Part shown: positions 13,546-27,540 of the stretch, piece by piece
Numbering within the stretch: the first letter of the stretch is position 1
How the letters are laid out: each line of letters starts with the position of its first letter
Assembly: GCA_964304625.1 (NCBI GenBank)
Contig: OZ199838.1
Span: forward strand, 2,294,001 to 2,358,000
From: Kudoa neothunni
Lineage: Eukaryota > Cnidaria
Direction: 5' to 3'
Length of the DNA: 64,000 bases
The notes under the pieces: model-generated
Told to the model about the DNA's origin: nothing
Databases searched by the model: none
Seen by the model: only the letters and a program-made list of their open reading frames with translations
Translations under genes and position numbers: made by a program

Positions 13546-16500
13546 TTTATATAAAGACTAGCACGATCCGATCCTGGGTATAGTACCGAAGAGATTATAA
13601 CGGATTCATTGCACAAATGTTCAGCCATTTTTTCAAGTTTGAGTGACAGAAATTCTTAAATAATTAAAATTATATATCTGTACTTATTATGTTAATCCAT
13701 CGAATAAAAAATTAGGTTCTTTTAGATCCTAAAAATCTTGAGAGGGTGGTTGTTTTCGCTGACCTTAGAGCAGCGGCTCTAAACTTGGTGTTCACGAGTG
13801 ATTTCAACAAAATTTGAATACAATTTTTCTCAACATGTTGTCATTTTAATTAGGTATTTTCTAATATTAGTGTAATTATTAAAAACTAGCGCAAACTGCC
13901 CAGCATTGCTTGGGGAAGATTTCGCATAAAGACGTTTTTTAATAAAATTCAAAAAATATATTGCAGTTTCGGATTAATCCCTAGAAGCAGCTTAACTAAA
14001 AATGGTAAGCATCAAACTTTAAAAGATTTGGATTACGAAATTTAAATTATCATCATTTCTGTGTAGAAAAGTATCAATCCCGGCGTTCAATTAAAAATTT
14101 CGGTGGTCCAGCACCAACGCTAAATAATTTAAGGTCAGTGTCGTATTTTTTGCATTACCGAATTATGTAAACTCTCTTAAAATGTTATCTAGAAGTTATT
14201 CACTGACCTGGGTATTTATCAAAGTCCAATTATGACCCGGCTCAGTATGTTTGTACCTCACTGTTTAAGGAGGATAAAAAATAGAAAAAGATATAGAGAT
14301 AGAATAAAATTTACAGAAATTAATTTTCACTGTTCAAATTAATATCTTTTTCCTTGGCAAAAACTTTAGTGCTCTTTTCCGCAAGCAAGTTTAAATCTTG
14401 TCATTATCAACATAAACAATTTAATTAATTATATGAAATGAAAGTAGAATCATTTGCATCGAATTTAATCACTGACAGTTCAACTTAGCGGACGATTTCA
14501 ATGAAATCTACAGGCATAATCTTTTGATTCTAAATTATCAATCTATCTGATTACAGCAAGCATTACAAATTCGCTATTTATGAAGCAAATATAGACCTTT
14601 TGCAATATTTAAAACCATACTGGAATCATTGAAATGGGGCTTAATAATTCAAATATGTTAAACTCCCGACATAAGGAGTATATTTGCGCAAACACCCCAA
14701 TGGAAACGTCAACTTTATATGAAGATAGATGACATCGTTTTTATTAACAATTGATAAAATATAAATAGGAAAGTTAATTTCAATCGACTGTCAACACGAC
14801 ATAAGAGGGCGTTGATCCTGTTGTTGAAATCGCGTAAACCGTTTCAACAAACTTAAATCGACCAAATCACCATTTTCTCAATATTTCTGGGGGAAGTTTG
14901 GTAGTGTGAAAACGATTCAAAGATTTTAAACATTGTGATTATTAAAAAATTTTATCAATGCCTCTTTATAAGGAAAACATTTTGATGCACATGTGTACTT
15001 GCTGATACACACACGGGCACTACTACTTTATATAGCAGGATAGTAGATATATATAATAATAAATAATATACTTATTAAAAAGAAAAATCAGATGCGCGGA
15101 ACGTGATAAAAGTAAATTTTAGTATGGTAGTAAGCTTAGCAATTAAATGGGTTGTCAAAAGAATTGGTTTTTAATGGGGAAAATTACAATTCTAGCAACA
15201 TTAAGCTTGGTATGCTTTAGCCAAAATCGCCTTAGAAAGTAGACAAACATTCGGAAAAGTGAGAAGAAAAACAACTATTAACATAATATACATCATAGAA
15301 AAAGATTAGGATGGCTCTTTAGAAAATCATTGCACCACTTTAAATATATTCATAAATGGCACTACAATAATAATGAAAGCATTAGTAAACATGTTGGTTA
15401 GCAACAGAGTGAAGAAATTTACGTAGTGGCAGAAGTTCTTCGGATATATTCAGAATCAATAAGTCGATTAATTTGGACTTTAAAGAGATCATAAGGCACT
15501 TCGAATCTATTGGAAAGCGAATCTTTCACCTAATTTAAGTGTTAAAAAATCTTAGAAACATAATCCAAAATAATAAATAAGATTTTTTAGAAAGTTATAC
15601 TTTCTGAATAAGATGATCATGATGGAGTTGTTTTTCCTTTTTCATAACATTAATAATACAAGCTTGTATTCTAAATGGAGTCACATTACCAATATGAATT
15701 GCAAAATTCGTACTGAAAAGCTTGAGACTGTATTGAATTTTCCATAAATTTTTTGTCGCGCTCTTCCAATATATTACAAGGGGAGGCTAGAAATGCAATC
15801 AATACTTTGATTAATATCACATTCAATTACCGGAATCAATAGTGAAGGTGCATAGGTTATATGTGAAATTTCGATCCATACTATACACAGCACAATCAGC
15901 TAAAACTTTATTAGCCAATTAGAGGGAGATATAACAATAGTGCTCGTGTACTGTAAATACTTTCATGAACGGACTCGTTAATAAGAAGCAAATGAGGATT
16001 TCTCTCTGTAACTGCTAACGAATATAGTGCAGTCTTAATGTTATCTATAGGTAGATTGGTAGCTTCTTTTATTTGCTATCATCAACAATAAAAGCTATAG
16101 CATTAGTAAATAAGTTACTTTTACAGTTAATGAATTTCTATTCGAAAAGAGCATAAAAACGATCATACAACAAGTAGACATGGTGACATTATATTGTCGC
16201 TCAGGAAGTTCACAATCCTTAGAAACAAGTTCATATAGTATAGACAAACTTATTCGTGCATTATATATAAAAAATTACTTCAACAGCTGGAAAAGTTAAA
16301 GAGATTTCAGCAACGCCCTATCGGAATAGATTTTAAAAAATGCTGTTTAAAATACATTAGATGTCAATAATACATGAAAGGGTGATAATTCTAATTTTCT
16401 TTTCAATCTATCTTCAAGGTAATACCTATTTTTGGAAGAGATTAAGGTTTTTTCGGCGTCATTATTGCTACAGTAGAGAATAATTACTTTTTCAAAAGTT

Positions 16501-18565
16501 GGAAAAATGTCGAGCAGCAATTAGGAAAATTGGTAGGAACTGAAGGAATAGATTCAATAGGGCAGTACATTTTATTCAATATGTGCACATTGTAGGTGAA
16601 AGGGATCTGGTGCTATTTTTAGAAATTTTATTGTAAATGTTGTGCGATAAAATTTTGTCCAAATACCGAATATTCTTTCAACCAATCGTCAAAATCAACA
16701 GTTTGAATTTTGGACAAAGAGAACTCATTTATAATATCAGACAGTGATGTCGCAAAGCTAATGCCACAATAATCCTAACAGCAATAATGCCATTCATCCC
16801 TCAGAGACAAATTCCATTATTGTACACATACCTGCAGTATGCTAAGTATTCGTTTTTCAATATGAATATTTTGGGGACAATGGTTAGTCATTCGCTCAAT
16901 AAGGCCATCGCGAAAAGTAGCTTTTAAATAGTTCCTATAGCGAAAAGTATATAAATAATATTTAAATGGGTACGTTATTTAAATATTGAAAACATCGTTT
17001 TTGAATTAGTATTGAAAAGTTTATAGAAAGAATATTAAACTTAGGTTAAATAATACACTCCAGCTGCGTGTGAATAAAATTCGATATATAAACCCCGTTA
17101 GAAATTCATATATCAAGTTATTACATTCATTATTAATATTATTTTATAAATCAAAAAATAAAATGAATAGTTTGATATTAATTAATTTTACTAACTATAA
17201 TTAAGTGTTACTGTTTCACATATTTATAAATTTTTAAATGTTTCAAATTATTAGGGATTCAGCATTACTTAAATTCTCTTAAGATTAAAATATAATCTAT
17301 GTATAATTTATTGTGGTTAATTTTAGATAAAATTAAAGAATTAATAAAAATGTTAAGAGTTTACAATGATTTAATAAGTGATTCATAGTTTTAATAAAAT
17401 TATGGACAATGGAATAAATTCTAATTAATATAAGAAAATTTATTTATTACAATTATACCATGTTATACACAAGAAGTTAGTACAAAATTTACTTTGCGTT
17501 CGCATAAAATTGTATTTCATTTTATTTCTACATAAATTATATGAAAAGAGAATGAGTAATTATATATGAAAATAAAATTGACATTTTAAGGGTAGCCAAA
17601 ATTAAAAACTTCAACTTTATGTAAAATTTATCCATAACATTAGAATGGAATATTTTATAATCAACAATTTTATTTTAATATTACAAAAGATATGAATGTA
17701 AAGAATTTAACTTTGTGCTAAGAGTATATTTTCTTAGTTATGAATATTAATGGCTGAGAAGATTTTTTTATAATGAAAAATAGAAAAATTCATTATTTGA
17801 TTAAAAATGGGATTAAAAGAAACAAAATATAAATATTCCGCTAATTAGAATCCTTCTCGATATCAAAGGAAACTACAACTTTTTTTCTACTTCTTATATT
17901 TTGAAAATTCATGTTGCGCAAGATTATTACGTGATAATAAAATCAAATTTAATATTAAATCAGATAGGAAAATTATAAAATATGATAAAATCTGCTAATT
18001 ATTAGAAAATAAACATATTACACAATTAGTAATAATTTTAAAATTTTTAAATAAAAGTAAAAAACATATTAAACAAACAATAGTTGAATACATAGGATTC
18101 TTATTTTAGTAAAAAAATAAATTCTAACTATAAGCAGCCTGCGACTGCAGGAGAAATCTATGTGAAACCAATTATAATCTGTATTGAATCTTATCAACGT
18201 CAGAATAGTTATAGATTCAGTCTTGGTGAATTTGGATATTTAAAATAAAAGAATTAATCGAAATAAGTCAGTTCAGATTAAATATTATTCTCATTATTTT
18301 AGTGATAAAAAGTATAGAAAAGAGATATTTTATCGTAATCGATAAATTAGTAATGTTGTCACGTGCACAATGTGAGGAATATTACATATTTTAAACTAAA
18401 ATACATCAATAAAAAGCGAAATTAATATAATGTACACAACCTAATTAAATCATGTCCATTTTCAGATTTAAATTTCAATATAGACTTTTAATGATAATAA
18501 ATAAATAAAATATTTAATAGAAAAATGTTTTTTGATAAGTTAAATTTAGAACAAAAAAGAATTAC
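13546..18565. other. Five-kb gene desert with possible degenerate repeats
   Basis: Very AT-rich. Short broken frames are scattered on both strands, and parts of 14.6-17.0 kb have a slightly more coding-like texture, but nothing long enough to name. If the cullin-like gene upstream has C-terminal exons, they would have to lie here on the minus strand; no RBX1-binding or NEDD8-site signature was found. Confidence 0.4.
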
Positions 18566-21500
18566 TTTGTTTTTAATCAGTTTAAAAAACCGATTCATCC
18601 CTATAATCACACTATCATACTCTTCCAATACGTTCTAGATGATTTTCGAACAAACAAATGAGAAATACCACCAATATAACCAGAAAAATACCTGCTTCAA
18701 TAGAATAGATCGATGCAAACACATACAAAAATATTTGGCGAAATAGGGAGACGTGTTCAGCACATCAAGCACAGTCTAAAACTAAATAAGCAAGTGATTT
18801 TGTAATAGGCAACTAACACGATTGTAAACATTCATCAACGTTGTGTTTTTGTTGAACGGTTGAACCACATTGGAATAGTAGTTGAGAAATTCGATGCAAG
18901 TCTGCAAAAAAACACACACGACACACACAATCAACCGACAAATTTTAACTCAAAGTTGATACTGTAATGTATAGAAATGGTAATTGTGGTTCAAGTGAAT
19001 CAGCAACGCGTTTGAGGAGACGGTTAAGTTTTTTTTGACCATCTTCAAGCATAATACGACCAAAATATTCAACGATTGGGCTCAAATTGACGTCAAATTT
19101 AATCGAGTAGTCAATAATCTTATGTAACACTACAGAGATGAATGATAAAAATAATTAAAAATGGCTGTAATGGAAAAAATAAACTAAAAAATACATTCAG
19201 TTTTTCTCTCTAATATGTAATTATCAATTTTTATAGTTGACATTCTGTAGAAAATTTAAATCAAATAGTATTATCCACATTCGTTACCAGCAAAAACAAA
19301 TCTGTAAGAATCTTCGAGAGAGAAATAATCCAACATACTATTTCTAATAAAAAATGGATTGACAATATCGAAAATCTACATCAAAAATTCGTTCATTTAG
19401 TCCCATCTCCATAGCTAAAACTCTTTCATGTTCCAACGAAACGATGACCTAATGAAAGAGAATTCAAAAGTAAAGATGGAAGACGAGATAGAGGTGGGTG
19501 GCTATTGGAATGCTAAATAATTGCTCACAATTAAGTTTTTAGCTTAAAAAAACAATATCCTAAGAAATTTATTTACTCTTAGATTCCACGATTTATTCTA
19601 TCATCTAATAAGCAATATACTCTTTAAACTAGAATCTCTCAAATTAAATTAATCTCGTACCTCCTAAGAAAGTTTAAAAATGCAATGAAAATTAAAAATT
19701 GTTATAAAAAATGACTTATTTTTATTAGATGACTATTATATTAAATTTCTTTACATCTTAAGTTTGACTAAATATGCTATATTCACAACTAATCCCATAA
19801 ATAATTTTTTAAATTTCAATTAAATTTGATTAACACCTAGCCTTTTAATATAAAACGTGAAGAATAATTCTAACTAATTTTTTCTAAAAATATAATTTAA
19901 ACGAAAATTTTGAGTAAAAAACTTACGCTTAGGGATGTTTTAGGGGCAAAATAGTAAAAAGTCGCAAAATTTATCATATACTTTCATTCCTATTGAGTAT
20001 TGGATGATATACGATTCTCTTTTCTTGCGCTTCAATTTTAAATCATGTTTAATTCAAATAAAATTTTGTTTAAATACAAAAAATTAATTTTTCTCGATTA
20101 AGCCATTTAGTAAAAAATATTGTCATTTAAACTTCTCCGTTTTAAAAGTAATTATCCTCTACTGAATATTCATGAAAATTAATCCACATCAAAAAGCTTC
20201 TAATACACAAAACGCCAGTTTTCAAGAAGGGCATGTAGATTTGGCTCCATAAAGATTAATTCATTTAATATTAAATAATATCAAATTTTTAATATTTCAC
20301 AAAAATATGTTAGATACTTAATCCTCCAACACCCGAGGAAAAAAGTTCCACGAAAACATGGAGGTGGCCTCTGTGACCACATGCAAAAATGTATTTTAAA
20401 ATAATAAAAATCGTTGCACTTAAGGTTAATTATTTACGTTATTTTTTGCATTTTAAAATAAGACAAATTTAATAAAAAAAATAAATGATACATTTTTATG
20501 GCGTTGTTTGCGCAAGCGCGGATGGCATGAATAATTATGCCTGTATATATTTTAAATAGCGTGAAAAATTAGAGATCAACTGTTTTATTATTGCTTCATT
20601 TTTCACATTTTTTTCTTCTTATTATTATTTTATTATCAAAATCCATTATTTTATTATGAAATCTCTCCTCATGTTGATAAGAAATATGTTAAATACATAA
20701 ATTTCGTATTTTAAAAATCGAAATTCGGCATCACAAATCAATTTATGAATAAGAAATATATATTAATATATATATATATATATAGTGTAAGAACTTTTAG
20801 ATTTTGAATTTTTGAGTTATGATAAGATTGTCTAAATAAAACTTTAAATAGCTATATTTAATTCACTACTTTTGTTGATATGTAATTTAAACAAAATTAT
20901 TACAATATTTGTGATTCCCATGTCAAATTAAGTTAGTTAACAGAATCAAGTTGTTATAGAAACAAAAAATGGATTTTAAAATTTCTCATGCTTCAAAGTA
21001 CATTTATAACTTTAAGTTTACTGCAGAAAAGTTTTTTTATATATTTTAACTATCTAAACGTTATTACTTATACGATGAGCATCACGTTGGATACATGTGT
21101 AACTTCTTGGCTTCTTTTGAGTTTAAATGAAAAAAATTAAACGTAAAACTTCATTATTTAAGTATTTTTTAAAAGCACCATTATACTATAAAATACACGT
21201 CGGGAAAAAATGAAAATAAAATATTTTACAAAAGTTATTGATATAACAAGCGCTGATTGGTCATAATGGTCACCTCCAGGTATTCGAGGGTTAATACTCT
21301 ATTGTAAAACATAAAATTTTATCTGTATCAATTTAAAATTTTAGCATGCTTGAGAGAACAATAACCAAAGAATGGTATTGAAGCAACATTAAATATAACA
21401 ATCGATACATTTATATTACTTCTAAAGGTTCAATATTTTATTTACTTATTTTGGAAATATTTGAAAATAATAAAATTTACACAATATAATACTCGAATTG

Positions 21501-22952
21501 AACATCAGATTTTAAAAGAAATAAATTTTATAATAAATAAATTGAAAATTAGTTCTATTACGTTAAAAACAATTTCACTCATTTACTTCAACTGTAATAT
21601 AAGAATGAAAAATATAAGTTTCAATAAATTAATTACCAACGATGGTAGATTATAGAATTAGGATATAAGAAAATTCGAAGGTGCGCATCAAATTCAACAT
21701 TAATTATAAATGGTTTATTGTTACAGTCAACAATATTTAGACGCGGAATTATTCCACCAACTATTTATTTTCATCATTTAATTTGAATGAATAATCAATA
21801 GTTTAAATAATTCGATGTGTACTACTCGAAATCAACATAAATGAATATAGCTGATTAACCGCATGAATAATTCAAACAAAATAGTGCGCATGCCTATATG
21901 GTTGAGTTAACAAACTGCCGCCATTCCAACAGTCCCAACTTTTGGAAGTATGTATCAACCTTTTCAATCTCATCAAGATACATATCAGGAGTTGGATTCA
22001 TGTTGAATTTCCCCTACAACCCAATCTAACCCACAAACTAATTCATTTACACAACCTCGTAGGATTGATAAATCAATTCTTGAAGTTGATTCTCAATGAT
22101 TTCGATTAAACTGAATTCTTTTTTTTTGAAATAATTAAACAATTTCAGCATTAACTGTGCTACGAGAAACCTACACAACACCAATTACCACATTTGGGGG
22201 GTGTTTGAAAAGTGATCTACTTATCGGTTTGAATAGTGGAGGGATTTCTCTTCTCTCTTATATCCATAATAAGGTTGATAACCGAATTCTGTAATTTGAA
22301 TCGAAGCAAGTTGTTCGATTCAATCTATAACAAATGTTAAAACAACATAAAAGACGACCAGAAAGAAGCACAAAAATTACAAATTGAATCATTCCTTGTT
22401 CGTATAATGATTTAATGCTTTTCAAGTTGTTACGAGAAATATATTTTTTCTCCATATACAGAAATACACAATGTGTGCTGGCGTGACATTTGACGATATC
22501 ATCCAAAAAGTTGTTGATGTGTTTCAAAAACGATCCGTTATTTTCCTCGTCATTGTTCATACATCGGGTTAACTATAATATATGGAAATTGATCTCAATT
22601 TATCTATCCATCCTAATTGCAAAATCCACCCCCTCGGTGATTATTTTAATACCTTAAGCCGAATGAATAGCTTGATATTGTTTTTCAATACTTTATAGGT
22701 TAGATTTGATCGGTTTCTCCTTACCAAATAATATACTAGTCTATAAAATTCACAAATAGCACAACCGACCAAAAATCCATAAACTACCTATAGAGATACT
22801 CAAAATGTAAACCATCGTAGTCGTCGTTGTGTATACGATCGATAGCTGAATGTAAATCTTTCATAAAAGTTCGAAGTTGAGCCTCGTTAATTTCACTCTA
22901 CATAAAGTTATACTGATGAAGTAGAAGTGTTTTAAACCTTCACCAATCCCAT
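18566..22952 (-). CDS. CUL3: Cullin-3-like E3 ligase scaffold, C-terminal half not found
   Basis: Cullins are scaffolds of ubiquitin ligases; CUL3 binds BTB adaptors through its N-terminal repeats and RBX1 through its C-terminal domain. Exons read by eye: 22788-22897, 22653-22740, 22381-22572, 22221-22324, 22056-22170, 21960-22013, then after a 2.5 kb gap 19448 downward, about 19300, 18963-19129, 18818-18901, 18692-18775 and 18566-18634. The N-terminal DGLHFEYLYR matches CUL3 SGLSFEELYR, followed by VFLYMEKKYISRNN (cullin YMDRVYVQQNN) and PDMYLDEIEK (family Y-x-K-K-V-E). Late exons give a YSNVVQPFNKNTTL block and SPYFAKYFCMCLHRS (family SPEYLALFIDDKLKK). A possible start is MGL at 22952. One junction near 19.35 kb does not phase cleanly. 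The cullin-homology C-terminus and neddylation site are not seen, so it may be truncated, decayed, or continue across another long intron. Cullin assignment is fairly sure; the CUL3 subtype is likely. Confidence 0.7.
20759..20784. repeat. TA microsatellite
   Basis: About 10-12 TA units within the long intron of the cullin-like gene. Confidence 0.85.
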
Positions 22953-24582
22953 TTTCCAATTCGTTCGATCTCAGTGATTTTCGGTACCAACTTATTAAAG
23001 CCAATCAATCCTCTTTCATGTTATTTTTCTTTGTTAATATTCGAAATTTTTAAGTTTTTTTATTTTTCTCCAGTTTTCTAATTAAGTTTCGATCCAATCT
23101 TCCTTATTCTATGTAGATTAATTTTTAGTTTTAAAATTCAACAAATTCATTGTTTTATCTAACCTTAATATCCGATTCTCATTTTCAATAGTGTGCTAGT
23201 TTTTTAATACACAAAAACATCGTTAATTTCCATCTTTGAGGTGATATACTAAGTCATTGTACCTAATTTGTTTAGCGTGTAGGGCTCCAACTCAAATCTA
23301 AACGCCCAACAAACTGTTTTATGTCTTTATGGAATATTAACTCATATTATTCTCTCCAAAATTTATATCAATAAATGGCGAAATTTATTTTAAAAAAATT
23401 ATCATGTGAAGTTCCGAGTGCACGTTTTTGCTGTTTTTAACATTGATAAATTAAAATTAGTCTAAGTGTTAGTTTCTCAAACCTTAAAAAATTATAAAAA
23501 TCAATATTCTGATGGGTCTATATGTTATAATTTGGGCAGAGTTGGCATTTGCTCAGCTATGTGAGACTCGAGATTCTGATTCGCGCTTAGGTTTGGCATC
23601 TCTCGGTATGAATCGAGATTCATTTAATTTTACGCTTAAAGATGGTTCTTAATTAGGTGTGTTTGGGTGATACCAGATTAACATGAGGCTTGAATATTTG
23701 ACAGAGGGTTGAAAAATAGCATCCATACACCTATGCTGTATGTTTATTCAATGTGTGCGTACGCATGAAACCATGCTACGAGATACCAACTCTACATTGT
23801 TGCTATCTACAGGCATAAACTATAAAGTTATTTCAATTGTAATTTCGTGAAATTAAAAAATTCTGTATCAATAATGAGAATGTCATTGTAAATTTTGCGA
23901 GATTTACAAAAATTTGCGCACGTTGTTCCCTTAATGGTTCGAAACTAAATTTTATTCTAGAATGAAATAGTAAGAGAAAAATTTCATCTCATATTAACTA
24001 CTTTTATGTTTTGATTAAAACTTAATTCGAGTTAAGTCAGGAGTCGAACGAAAGTGTGATCTCCATTTTGTTTACAAAGTAATAATTTATTATTTTGTTA
24101 TCACATACTTGAACGGGGTTTTTAACTGAAATAGTTAATTAAATTTGTAGTTATTACGTAACAATATGTAATGTTCGATTGCGAGTTAAAGGTCTAATTG
24201 CTGCTCCAATAAATATATACAGCAGGTAACAAGTCTCGCGCACACTCAATTTAACGCATATTTTAAAAAATGTATCTTATTAACATATTGATTGGTTTTT
24301 GTTTCGTTAATAATTTTCTTGCAAACTTTTGGTCTAAATGTTTATAAAAATAATCTTGAAGTAGATAACTAATGTAAGTGGAAGTCACGTGATTGAGCAA
24401 ATGACGCAATTTTTTCTCGGTTCCAAGGAGAATATGTGAATTGAAGGACGTGGCTATATCTCAGGGAATTAATATCTCTAAAACTAATCCATCTTTTTTA
24501 TTCATATTTCACTTATTATCCAATATTTACGTGACTAAATTTTTTGGAACTTACAGAAAAATTTGAAGAATACATTTTCAGT
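22953..24582. other. Intergenic DNA, nothing recognised
   Basis: AT-rich upstream region of the cullin-like gene. No convincing frame, repeat end or RNA gene was seen. The cullin promoter and any non-coding first exon would lie here. Confidence 0.4.
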
Positions 24583-25425
24583 AGAAAATAATAAATAAAA
24601 TATTCCAAAAATTGTTTATTGTAATAGAAACAATTTTAAATAAAAAAATTCGAAAAGGGGTAAAATGAAACAAATTTTTAGATGATTCCGGCTAATGCAA
24701 CTTCTGAATTTTGTGGGTATCTTTTTGATGAATCTATAAGGTCTATTAGTCTACCGGGGAAAATAACTAAAAGTCATGATGACGTTTTCGTAGTCCGTTT
24801 CCCCAATAAATTTGATTATTCGTTGACGAATATAATACTTACAATTTAATATAGTTGAAGATATGTGTAACAGTTAAGAAAAGGGAAATATCGTATGATT
24901 TAATTTCTTATAATGTCAATTAGAAGTCTTGTGTTGATTTAATAGGGATCTCATCTATCAAAATGACAGAACTTTGTACAAATAATGCATTAGAACACAA
25001 TAACGGAATAATTAAATAATAACGATAAAGATGAAAATAGCAAAGAATAATCTTTGCTAAAAGTTAACATTAAAATATTATTGTTGGACTTTAAACCTCA
25101 AAAATCCTTCGAAATTGAGTCCATGGTAAAGTCAGGAGGAAATTAGATGTCAATAATTGTGGATATAAAGATATATAAAAATAATTTGTTACATAATTAA
25201 ACCAAAAAATTCAACATTACATAATAAATTTATCTTTAGAATATGATAACTGTTATATTTTATGATTTCTAACCAACACGATCAAGTCATCGTATATTCC
25301 ATTTCTTTTTGAGATACAAAATAATATAAGAAAAAAGGATAATTAAAATTTTTATATTATTTTGTATTTGATAAACGATATATTTATTATTTATCCAAAG
25401 TTTTATAAATATATGATAATTACAC
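24583..25425. repeat. Unnamed AT-rich repeat (copy A2), uninterrupted
   Basis: Full-length counterpart of the split copy at 10384-10881 plus 13188-13545. At 25070-25080 it reads CATTAAAATATTATTG, where copy A1 carries the 2.3 kb Mutator-like insertion and its TTTAAATAT duplication, so this copy shows the unoccupied target. No open frame or terminal repeat is recognised. Confidence 0.75.
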
Positions 25426-27248
25426 TTGAATACTAATCAACTCTGGATGGGTGCACTAGATTTATTCTTCTTCAAATTTTTCTATACCTTACAAAAAATC
25501 AAGTTAAGTAAGTATTAGATAGTATGTAAAATATGAATAAAATATACGGAATAGTTTTAGAGATATTCATTCCCTGAGATCTAACCACTACCTTACGTGA
25601 AATTGGTTTCTCATCGTAGTGAATTGCGTTGATCGAGACAAATAATAATTATTTTTAATAAAATTTTAAATGTATCTTCCCTAGAGGAATTTTCATTGAT
25701 TGGTCGATTTAATGTAAAATATTAAATGTTTTTAAATCAATTAGTTGAATTAAGGACTATTAATAAGAGATTGACACATTTAAAAATCAACAAATGTTAA
25801 TTTCATTTTTAAATATTATTAAGAATGGGTATAGAAGGTATGATGAAGTGATTTATAGTGGCAGATTTTGCGCCTCTTATAGATACTATAGAGGAATTTT
25901 ATTAGATATGTTTTTCCTCAATCTTCCTATTGTTTAATTTGGGTTTATTAAATGTATACTTGATCAATAAATTTTTCGATTGAAATTTGCTAACAAAAAG
26001 CGTGGCAAAATTAGATGGTCACGTGACTATCATTATGGGAAAAATCTAGGATAAATATTTTTAACCAATATATTAATAAAATATACATTTTTTATTCAAC
26101 TATAAAAATTAATAGCTTTTAAACCATGCGTACAACCGATCACCGAGTATATAGCTAATTTACTCCCATGACAAAAAGGTTGTCGACATTTGCTTTGAGA
26201 GATTTCAAACCTAACTGAAGCCACAAAATACAGAAACTATCCTTTTGTTGGTCAAATACAATATTCTTCTATCAAAAGTCATTTTAATTTTATCCTAAAT
26301 TATAAAGTAGAAATGATTCATAACAAAAATTCCTAAATCTATATATAAATTATACCAATAAAAGAATGAAGTTCGTAGTATGATTCAACGTACGACAAAA
26401 ATTAACAATAATCAAAATCTAAAAAGTAGGGGTGTAATTTTTATATGGTTGTCTATTTAGGATACTCAGTAATATTTTATATATCGACGTTTACGAGTCT
26501 TTTTTTTCTTATAACAGATATAATAATCAATTAAATTATGTAATCCCTATAATAATATTTTCTAAAAAAATCACCAAAAATATATCATCAAATATTAAAT
26601 AGATAAATGAGTAGTTGCTAATAATAAAAATTTTTCTCATTATATCCCAGTAACTTTTCCATCATGAATTACATTTGTTTTATATATTTGGTAAATAAAT
26701 GATAATATAATTTCTAACAAGATGTAACTAAATCATTAAATAGAATTATATAGGTAAGTAAACAACTAATCTATATATTTCAAATTACTTTAGAATATTT
26801 ACAGCATAATATTTTTCTTGAATTTCAAATTTATCTTTTTATGACCGAAAACTATCAAATAGATTTTTGTCAAAATATAATTTAGTAAATATTATCAATA
26901 TTATAGCAGATCATTTCTTTTTCAACCAGGGCATAATATTCCTTAGAAGAATATAAATCCACCGGGTCAAAAAATATAATCAATCAATCGAAGTTGACTG
27001 TTAGGAATACAATTTTAATTCGATTTAATTTGACCACCAATCATTTCTCTATTGGACAAAATAGTTGAGGCGTACAATAAAAACGACGCTTTGATCCTTA
27101 AAATTAGTCACAAGAAAAATACTGGATTTAAAAAAAACAGTTTCAATTAACACAAATCAAACAAACTTAATAAATATCAACTAAATAAATAACGAGTTAC
27201 TGTGTAAATATAATGAATTGTGTCTCCAGGATTGTTCACTAAGGTGAC
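25426..27248. other. Intergenic DNA, nothing recognised
   Basis: AT-rich, no coding exon chain, no terminal repeats recognised. Confidence 0.4.
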
Positions 27249-27540
27249 CTAGGTTGAATATGATGGCGGGTTCACTTCTTCACTGCCAGTTTGAATATGG
27301 ACCTCACCTTGCTTGGTCTCTACAACATCTGGTTGTGTTATTTCGGTTACTTCGATCATTTTCTAAAATAGATACTGTTATGACCTATATATGTTTAAAA
27401 CCCACCTGTAGTCTTTGTCTCTTACGGTTGTTTAATTCAACCATCGCATTCAATAAGACAAAATAGGCAATTACAATGAAAATGAACCACAATATGTTGA
27501 ATGCATTAGAATTTCCATAACTTCCATAACTACCCGACAT
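27249..27540 (-). CDS. Small single-pass membrane protein with C-terminal PPxY motif (81 aa)
   Basis: Two exons, 27406-27540 (45 codons) and 27249-27362 (36 codons plus stop, allowing for the boundary codon), joined in frame across a 43-nt GT-AG intron. The protein starts MSGSYGSYGNSN, then has a strongly hydrophobic helix of about 21 residues (residues 14-34, around WFIFIVIAYFVLLNAM), a basic stop-transfer patch NNRKRQRLQ, and an acidic tail ending EEVNPPSYST. PPSY is a PPxY motif, the ligand for WW domains such as those of Nedd4-family ubiquitin ligases, so a role as a membrane adaptor is possible. The basic patch just after the helix favours a cytoplasmic C-terminus. No family is recognised. 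The clean frame, intron and topology argue for a real gene. Confidence 0.65.

Noticed and set aside
14600-17000. Degenerate coding-like texture, possibly an old transposase
   Set aside because: No motif of any transposase family could be read with confidence on either strand.
22788-22897. Glycoside hydrolase 18 (chitinase-like) exon, from DYDGLHFEYL
   Set aside because: The following exons match cullin blocks, and CUL3 has the closely similar SGLSFEELYR at the same place; the GH18 DxxDxDxE motif is not met.
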